DNA from: Zygophlyctis sp. KS116
Taxonomy: Eukaryota > Chytridiomycota
NCBI GenBank assembly: GCA_054661495.1
Contig: BAAFSQ010000062.1
Coordinates: 1 to 47,471 of the forward strand
DNA: 47,471 nt
Direction: 5' to 3'
Shown: piece after piece, positions 42,188 to 47,471 of the stretch
How positions within the stretch are numbered: the stretch's first letter is position 1
Layout: every line of letters begins with the position of its first letter
Notes under the pieces: generated by a model
Seen by the model: the letters and a program-made list of their open reading frames with translations, nothing else
Databases searched by the model: none
What the model was told of the DNA's origin: nothing
Position numbers and translations under genes: made by a program

Positions 42188-43691
42188 ATGGCTGTTGCTA
42201 ATGTTGATGTCGCTGATGCCGCTGATGCTAACGTTGCTAATGTTGCTGATCTAGTAGATGTCGCCGATGGTAATCTAGTAGATGTCGCCGATGCTGATCT
42301 AGTAGATGCTGATCTTGCTAATGTTTTAATTGATCCATTCACAAAATTACATATTCATGCTGTCCAAATTCATGGTCTTAAATATACATCTTCTGAATTT
42401 ATAAAAGACACTCTAAAACCAATTCTTCCTTCTAAAGACTTGAATCAGTTATTCGAAAATACAAACAAGGTTTATCATCATTTGTCAAGTCTGGGAATAT
42501 TTAAATCAATCGCTGTAGAGTATGATTATCAAGAACCTTTAGATCAGAATGGAGGTGTTGTTGTTAATGTACTCGTAGAAGAAGCTCCAAGAATTGTTGC
42601 GTCTGCGTCTACGGGAGTCAAGGGAGTTAATGGTTATTTTGATATTTCTGGGAAATTAAGGAATTTAAATGGTAGAGGATTGAATTTAGAATCTAGTTTG
42701 TCTTATGGGATTCTAGATACTCAAGAATTAAAAACAAAATCTGGATCAGGATCGTTTTTATTTTCTTGTTTATTATCTAGAGTTAATAGAAACAAGAAGG
42801 ATAGTTTTGGGATTTTTAATGAATCTCAGAGTCTAGATTGGTCTGGAGTTTCATTATTTTCTCAAGGATTGGAATTAAAATCAAGTTGGAATAATATTCT
42901 AAAAAAGAATATTGCACAAGAGTTATTTTACAATTTATCTTGGAGACAAATTCATTCTGTGAGTCAAAATGTACCTTGGAGAATTAGAAAAGATGCAGGA
43001 CATTCATTAAAATCTAGTTTTGGATATTCTATATCTATAGATAATAGAAATGAGACTTTATTACCTAGTCAGGGAAGTTTTGGGAAATTATTTTTGGAAT
43101 TTGCAGGTTTGGGAGGGAATGTCAATCACTTCAAGACTGAATTTAATAGTCAATATGTTGGATCTATATTCAAAAATATGGTAAGAAGTTTTAAATTTTT
43201 ACAAGAATTTAGAATTTTTCTACCAATTTTAAAAGTGGACTCTGTCTTCCTTTAGATCCATTTGGTAAAAATAGAATTAATGATCGATTTTTCTTGGGTG
43301 GTCCAACAACTGTTCGTGGTTTTAAGCAGTTTGGATTAGGACCAAAGGAGAGTAATTTTACTCTAGGTGGTGATATATTTTGGGCTCTTGGTACAAGTTT
43401 ATTTACGCCTGTACCATTTCTTAAAGATGAAATTTTTAAATTGCATTTCTTTTCTAATGCAGCTAGTTTAGTATCTATGGATAATAGAGGTATTTTTTGT
43501 AATTGTAAACAGTAGATTCTAATCAGATCAAGAGTCAATTAACTGCTCCATCTGTGTCTTGTGGTGCTGGTCTCTTGGTAAGATTTTCATCAATTAGATT
43601 TGAATTAAACTATTGCGTTCCTGTTGTTGCCCAATCTCTGGATCAATTGGCACAAGGGTTACAATTTGGAGTTGGTTTAGAATTTCTATAA
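42188..43691 (+). CDS. SAM50: Mitochondrial outer-membrane beta-barrel assembly protein Sam50/Tob55
   Basis: The Omp85-family core of the SAM complex, which inserts beta-barrel proteins into the mitochondrial outer membrane. Three exons (introns 43181-43212 and 43490-43512) give 482 residues, as in yeast Sam50 (484). An unusual Asp/Val/Ala-rich N-terminus (about 45 residues, partly a 24-nt repeat) precedes one POTRA domain (LHIHAVQIHGLKYTSSEFIK, NKVYHHLSSLGIFKS). The 16-strand barrel follows with the Omp85 signature FFLGGPTTVRGFKQFGLGP on loop 6, and ends GLQFGVGLEFL with the C-terminal beta-signal. It ends 10 nt before the NAE1 start. Confidence 0.96.
42248..42310 (+). repeat. 24-nt tandem repeat in the SAM50 N-terminus
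   Basis: Units 42248-42271, 42272-42295 and a partial 42296-42310 follow GATCTAGTAGATGTCGCCGATGGT. They code LVDVADGN, LVDVADAD and LVDAD. The preceding 60 nt are a looser Ala/Asp/Val version. The repeat is in frame and acidic, an odd composition for a mitochondrial protein N-terminus. Confidence 0.85.
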
Positions 43692-43701
43692 TAATATATA
43701 A

Positions 43702-45316
43702 ATGGATAATAAGAGTCGTAGATATGATCGTCAGTTAAGACTTTGGCAGAGCCATGGTCAAATGAAGTTGGAAGAATCTTGTATTTGTTTATTGAATGCA
43801 ACTCCACTGGGAACTGAAATTTTAAAGAATTTAGTTCTTCCTGGAATTGGATCATTTACTATTGTTGACGGACAAATAGCGGATGAGACTGGAAATTTCT
43901 TTATGCAGTCTGGTCAAACCGATAAGACGAAAGCTGAGGTTTGTCTTCCATATCTCTTGGAACTCAATGAAGAAGTCAAGGGAATTGCAGTCAACGCTGA
44001 TCCATCACATATGATCAGACATGAGATTGATTTCTTTAAAAAGTATAATATGGTCATTGCGACAAGTTTAGAAGAAGAAGATCTATTAGCGCTCGCAGAA
44101 TTCTGTTATAATCGTGAAATTACACTTGTTGTTGTAAAGATTTGTGGGTTTTTTGGGTATTTGAGAGTATTGGTTCCTGAATTATGCGGTAAGTTTATTA
44201 TAAATTTATGAAATAGTTATTGAAACTCATCCAGAGCAAGTTTTTGATCTTCGGCTTGACTTGCCTTTTAAGGAATTATATGAATATATTGATAATTTTT
44301 CTTTTCAAGAATTGGATTCTCAAGCTCATGGAAATGTTCCTTTTGGTATTATATTGCTCAAAATTGTTCAAGAGTGGAAAAAAGAGTTTGGGAAATTACC
44401 AATGACTAGAGATGACAAAACAGAGTTCAAGGCTAGAATCTCAAAATTAAAAAACATGTTTACAAGTGATTCAGAAAATTTTGAAGAAGCTTTATCGTTT
44501 GCATATCGTGCCTGGACACCAACGACTATATCTTGTCAAATTGTTAACCTGATGAATGACTTGAAAACAAAAAATTTAAATAGAAATTCAAGTCCATTTT
44601 GGATACTGTTAAAGGCGTTATCAGATTTTGTTCAAGAGTATGGTGTTCTTCCTCTTTCTGGAGTGATTCCTGATATGAAGGCAGATACAGAATCTTTTAT
44701 ATGTCTCCAGAAAATATATCACACAAAAGCAAAACAAGATGTTGAATGGATTAAAAACAGAGCTTATCAAATTTGTGATAATTTAGGTATATCATTAGAT
44801 AAAGTTCCAACAGATCTTATTCAGAGATTTTGCAAAAATTCTAGTTCTTTAAATGTCATTAGAACATCTTCTCTATCACAAGAATATACTCCTAGTATTG
44901 AAAAGTCTAAATTATACTCTAATCATCTGTCTGATAATGATAATCATTTTGTGTATTATCTTTTATTTCGTGCATTAGACAAATTTAGAGCTATTCATCA
45001 TCGGTATCCAGGTGATCATCATGATAACATTGATTTTGATGTTGGATCTTTTAAAAAATGCTTAAATGGTATTTTATTAGACTATGGGATCAATAGCTCT
45101 TTGATATCTGATGATTACGTTCAAGAAATGTATATTTTATGATTATTTATTATTAGTATAAGATCAGGAGGTGGACATTTACCATGTATGTCGGGGATAA
45201 TGGGAGGAATAGCATCCCAAGAAATTATAAAATTGATCACTAATCAGTATATTCCCTTGAATAATACTCTGATTTTCAATGGTATATCCTCTTCATCTGC
45301 AGTGTTTGAATTATAA
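43702..45316 (+). CDS. NAE1: NEDD8-activating enzyme E1 regulatory subunit (NAE1/Ula1)
   Basis: Pairs with Uba3 to activate NEDD8/Rub1 for cullin modification. Three exons (introns 44189-44216 and 45130-45156) give 519 residues (human 534). The N-terminal adenylation-type half has KSRRYDRQLRLWQSHGQMKL, LGTEILKNLVLPGIGSFTIV, DETGNFFMQSGQ and THPEQVFDLRLDLPF. The C-terminal part has GGGHLPCMSGIMGGIASQE, recovered only after splicing. No catalytic Cys is expected in this subunit. The product would regulate SCF ligases such as the one using DIA2 in this window. Only 10 nt separate it from the SAM50 stop. Confidence 0.95.
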
Positions 45317-45374
45317 AACCAAGTGTTAGTTTGTATGTCTTTTACGATGAGTCGAGGTCGGAGGTTGTGAGAAA

Positions 45375-46145
45375 ATGAAATCAAACGATTTGCTCCAAAA
45401 CTTATCAGTGGCCGTGGATAATTTGTCTCCAGAGGAAAAGGCTGGACTTTTGAAGAAAGTGAATGGAGTTTTTGAGGTTCATTTATCTGGCGGCGGTGAA
45501 ACAGCGATTTGGACTTTGGAATTTAAAAAAGTGGGAGTTGTGAAAAAGGGAAATTCAGAGACTAAACCGGACGCTGTCCTAACTTTAAATGATGATATAT
45601 TCGTGGATATGGTGAATGGTAAGATGAATGGACAAAAAGCATTCATGGCAGGAAAATTGAAGATTAAAGGAAACATGATGCTTGCTACAAAATTAGATAT
45701 AATCTTGAAAATTAAGTCTCAAGAGTCAAATTCAAAATCTGAATCTAATGCTCCAAAACCTGTCTCTGTAGATGTCGCAGGTTTTAACTCTTCAGCCGTG
45801 TTTACTCAAATTGCCTTGACATTGAGTGGAGCGTCTGATGCAGAGAAACAGGGATTTGTAAAATCTGGAAACGCAATCTTCCAATTTGATATAAAGAATG
45901 ATCAAGGAAAAGTATCAACTTGGACTTTAAATCTCAAGGATAATCCTAGTGTGGTGATGGGAGTAGCTGGACGTCCAGATGTAGTGATCACTGTGTCTGA
46001 CTCTGATTTTATTTCATTATCATCTGGAAAGTTGAATGGGCAAAAAGCATTCATGGCAGGAAAATTAAAAATTAAAGGGAACATGATGCTTGCTACAAAA
46101 TTGGATAAAGTGTTGATGGGACTTAAACCCAAATCAAAGCTCTAG
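45375..46145 (+). CDS. Tandem SCP2 sterol-carrier-domain protein with peroxisomal signal
   Basis: A single exon of 256 residues with two SCP2 domains (about 5-112 and 138-250). Each has the family end GKMNGQKAFMAGKLKIKGN or GKLNGQKAFMAGKLKIKGN followed by MMLATKLD. The C-terminus is KPKSKL, giving the canonical peroxisomal targeting signal SKL. SCP2 domains bind lipids or fatty acyl-CoA non-specifically and serve peroxisomal beta-oxidation. A free-standing double domain without a thiolase or dehydrogenase is unusual compared with single-domain fungal SCP2. The last 24 residues of the two domains are identical at the protein level. Confidence 0.94.
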   Translation: MKSNDLLQNLSVAVDNLSPEEKAGLLKKVNGVFEVHLSGGGETAIWTLEFKKVGVVKKGNSETKPDAVLTLNDDIFVDMVNGKMNGQKAFMAGKLKIKGNMMLATKLDIILKIKSQESNSKSESNAPKPVSVDVAGFNSSAVFTQIALTLSGASDAEKQGFVKSGNAIFQFDIKNDQGKVSTWTLNLKDNPSVVMGVAGRPDVVITVSDSDFISLSSGKLNGQKAFMAGKLKIKGNMMLATKLDKVLMGLKPKSKL

Positions 46146-46174
46146 AAGGAATAAAAAATTATGATTACTCAAAC

Positions 46175-47245
46175 TTATTTATTAATTCTTTTTAGGATAT
46201 TTGAGATTGCTGGTTTTATTTGATTTGAGACGCAAAGACTCATAGAATCACATTCAGAGTCTTGAAATAACTCTCCATTGGTGTCTTTAATATAGTCTGA
46301 TTGAGCTTTATTCCAAGTTTCAGACCATTCCTTTTGTGCTTTTGAATCATCCAAGATCTTTTCCACATGTTTTCCAGAAATTAGAATGATTGGACAATTT
46401 AATTTTCTAAATCCTTTAAATGATCCCAGCCAATCTTTTAATCCCATTAATTCGGATAGAGCCGTTCGAAGTCCTTTTCCATCATAATGAAAGCTTCTCA
46501 AAATATGAAGCTCTTGAAACTTTAATCTTTGCTCTAAAATCTTTGAAGTTTGAAATACTGAAATATTCAGCATGCTTGATAATCGCAATAATCCAAATTC
46601 AGCCATTAGAGATGCCATTGAAAAGATTGCAGCAAGTTTAATAGTATAAGTATCTTTAAGCGGATTACATGTCAGTAATGACGGAGGTGGTGAGTCTAGC
46701 AAAATAATTCCTGAAATAGGAATATGATACTTTTCAGCAAATATTTGAGCTAATATTCCTCCAAAGGCATGCCCAACCTATTATTATTAAAATTCAATTA
46801 ATACAAGGATAAGCGGTCGATTACTGACAATATCACCATTTTGATCATAATGAATAGCAGGTATGGCCAACAAAACGCACAACAAATCACTCGCAACGTC
46901 TTGTAGATCTCTCTTCTCTGACAAGTACAGACTTGACCATCCATAACCAATTCTATCATAAGATAAAGTAGAAACCGTTCCTGAGAGTTCCCTTTCCGCA
47001 TAGCTCCAAATTTCTAATGGCATTCCTAAATGAGACTCAAAAATGACAAGTGGAGCTTTCCCATCTACTTCTCTATAATTTATTCTAAATCGCTGTCTAT
47101 CTTGGTCAAAGAATAATCGTTCTCCCTTTTCAGGGCCTTTATACTTGAAAATAAAGAAGAGAATATGATGCATGAATACATAACCGATTAAAACCACTGC
47201 CACCAAGAAGACAGGCGATGAAAGTAAGTTGCTAAAATGAAACAT
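46175..47245 (-). CDS. Alpha/beta-hydrolase-fold membrane protein lacking catalytic Ser and His
   Basis: Two exons (intron 46778-46804, 27 nt) give 347 residues. An N-terminal membrane anchor (VFLVAVVLIGYVFMHHILFF) is followed by an alpha/beta-hydrolase domain: PLVIFESHLGMPLEIWSYAE (oxyanion region), SYDRIGYGWSS, and after the splice LVGHAFGGILAQIFAEKY. The nucleophile elbow reads G-H-A-F-G, with Ala replacing the catalytic Ser. Near the C-terminus the region that normally carries SGH reads DSECDSMSL, without His. The fold is otherwise well kept (ISGIILLDSP, CPIILISGKH). It is probably a pseudoenzyme on an internal membrane, possibly binding a lipid or a partner protein. The substrate class cannot be told. 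It converges with the SCP2 gene, 29 nt away. Confidence 0.88.
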
Positions 47246-47471
47246 GTCAACTGTAATTAATTAGGTGTAGATTGTGGTTTACTTTCTCAATGAATAAACG
47301 TTCAAGGAATAAAATCAATTTATAATCTTTCGGACATGTAAACGTTCAAATCAGCGATTTTACTTTTGCATCTCTACCAGAAAAGAATTTGTGATCATGA
47401 TCATAGATTTCTGAACCCCGTAAAGTCGTTTCAGAATCTACGGGTCTTTGAATAACCGAATTCTTTGTAAA
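47246..47471. promoter_or_regulatory. 5' region of the hydrolase-fold gene up to the window edge
   Basis: 226 nt without a supported gene. It contains TTCGGAC at 47329-47335, about 85 nt upstream of the minus-strand start at 47245, and two AAACGTTCAA sequences (about 47296-47305 and 47340-47349) flanking it. No conclusion is possible about a gene beyond the right edge. Confidence 0.4.

Noticed and set aside
42118-42342. Upstream extension of the Sec61 beta frame on the minus strand (75 extra residues)
   Set aside because: It is the complement of the SAM50 N-terminal repeat; Sec61 beta proteins begin at the MDKDSS-type start chosen here.

Overview
This window is nuclear DNA of a eukaryote with a very compact, AT-rich genome, most likely an early-diverging flagellated (zoosporic) fungus. 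Fungal affinity comes from an APSES/KilA-N DNA-binding protein of the Swi4/Mbp1 type, a Dia2/Pof3-type F-box protein and a Trl1-type RNA kinase. A flagellum is implied by a full RPGRIP1L-like ciliary transition-zone protein. I cannot name the species. About 27 intact protein genes fill 47.5 kb. I assembled 88 introns by hand; 87 are 23-35 nt and one is 65 nt. Every multi-exon model keeps an open frame and a total length divisible by three. No tRNA, rRNA, transposon or CRISPR array was found.

Layout: 1-10.3 kb holds a run of + strand genes: nucleoporin Nup120/Nup160, an unrecognised protein, cohesin factor PDS5 (21 introns) and a plant-type LRR membrane protein. 10.4-16.8 kb carries centrin and a Derlin-like protein (minus), a C2H2 transcription factor (+), CNOT9/Rcd1 and an APSES + AT-hook + GATA-finger protein (minus), a PQ-loop transporter (+) and an unrecognised protein (minus). 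16.9-30.3 kb is a DNA replication and repair block: DNA polymerase epsilon POL2, a stand-alone Trl1-type kinase whose ATG overlaps the POL2 stop, DIA2/POF3 (replisome-linked ubiquitin ligase subunit) and DNA2 nuclease-helicase. 30.4-36.3 kb is the accessory, surface-oriented part: an expansin-like secreted protein, a 2.98-kb tandem array remnant of a secreted cysteine-repeat protein plus a glycosyltransferase-like gene, and a cysteine-rich, probably GPI-anchored protein. 36.4-47.2 kb returns to housekeeping genes: fatty-acid 2-hydroxylase, RPGRIP1L, phosphomannomutase, Sec61 beta, Sam50, NAE1/Ula1, a tandem SCP2 peroxisomal protein and an alpha/beta hydrolase that lacks its catalytic residues.

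Genes are packed with 2-80 nt gaps. One convergent pair shares stop-codon bases, and one head-to-tail pair overlaps by one base. Divergent pairs have 70-260 nt between start codons, and several of these gaps contain a recurrent heptamer GTCCGAA/TTCGGAC.

The strongest candidates for something new are the circularly permuted array of secreted protein and glycosyltransferase, the APSES + AT-hook + GATA architecture, the kinase-only Trl1 overlapping POL2, and the uniformly tiny introns.
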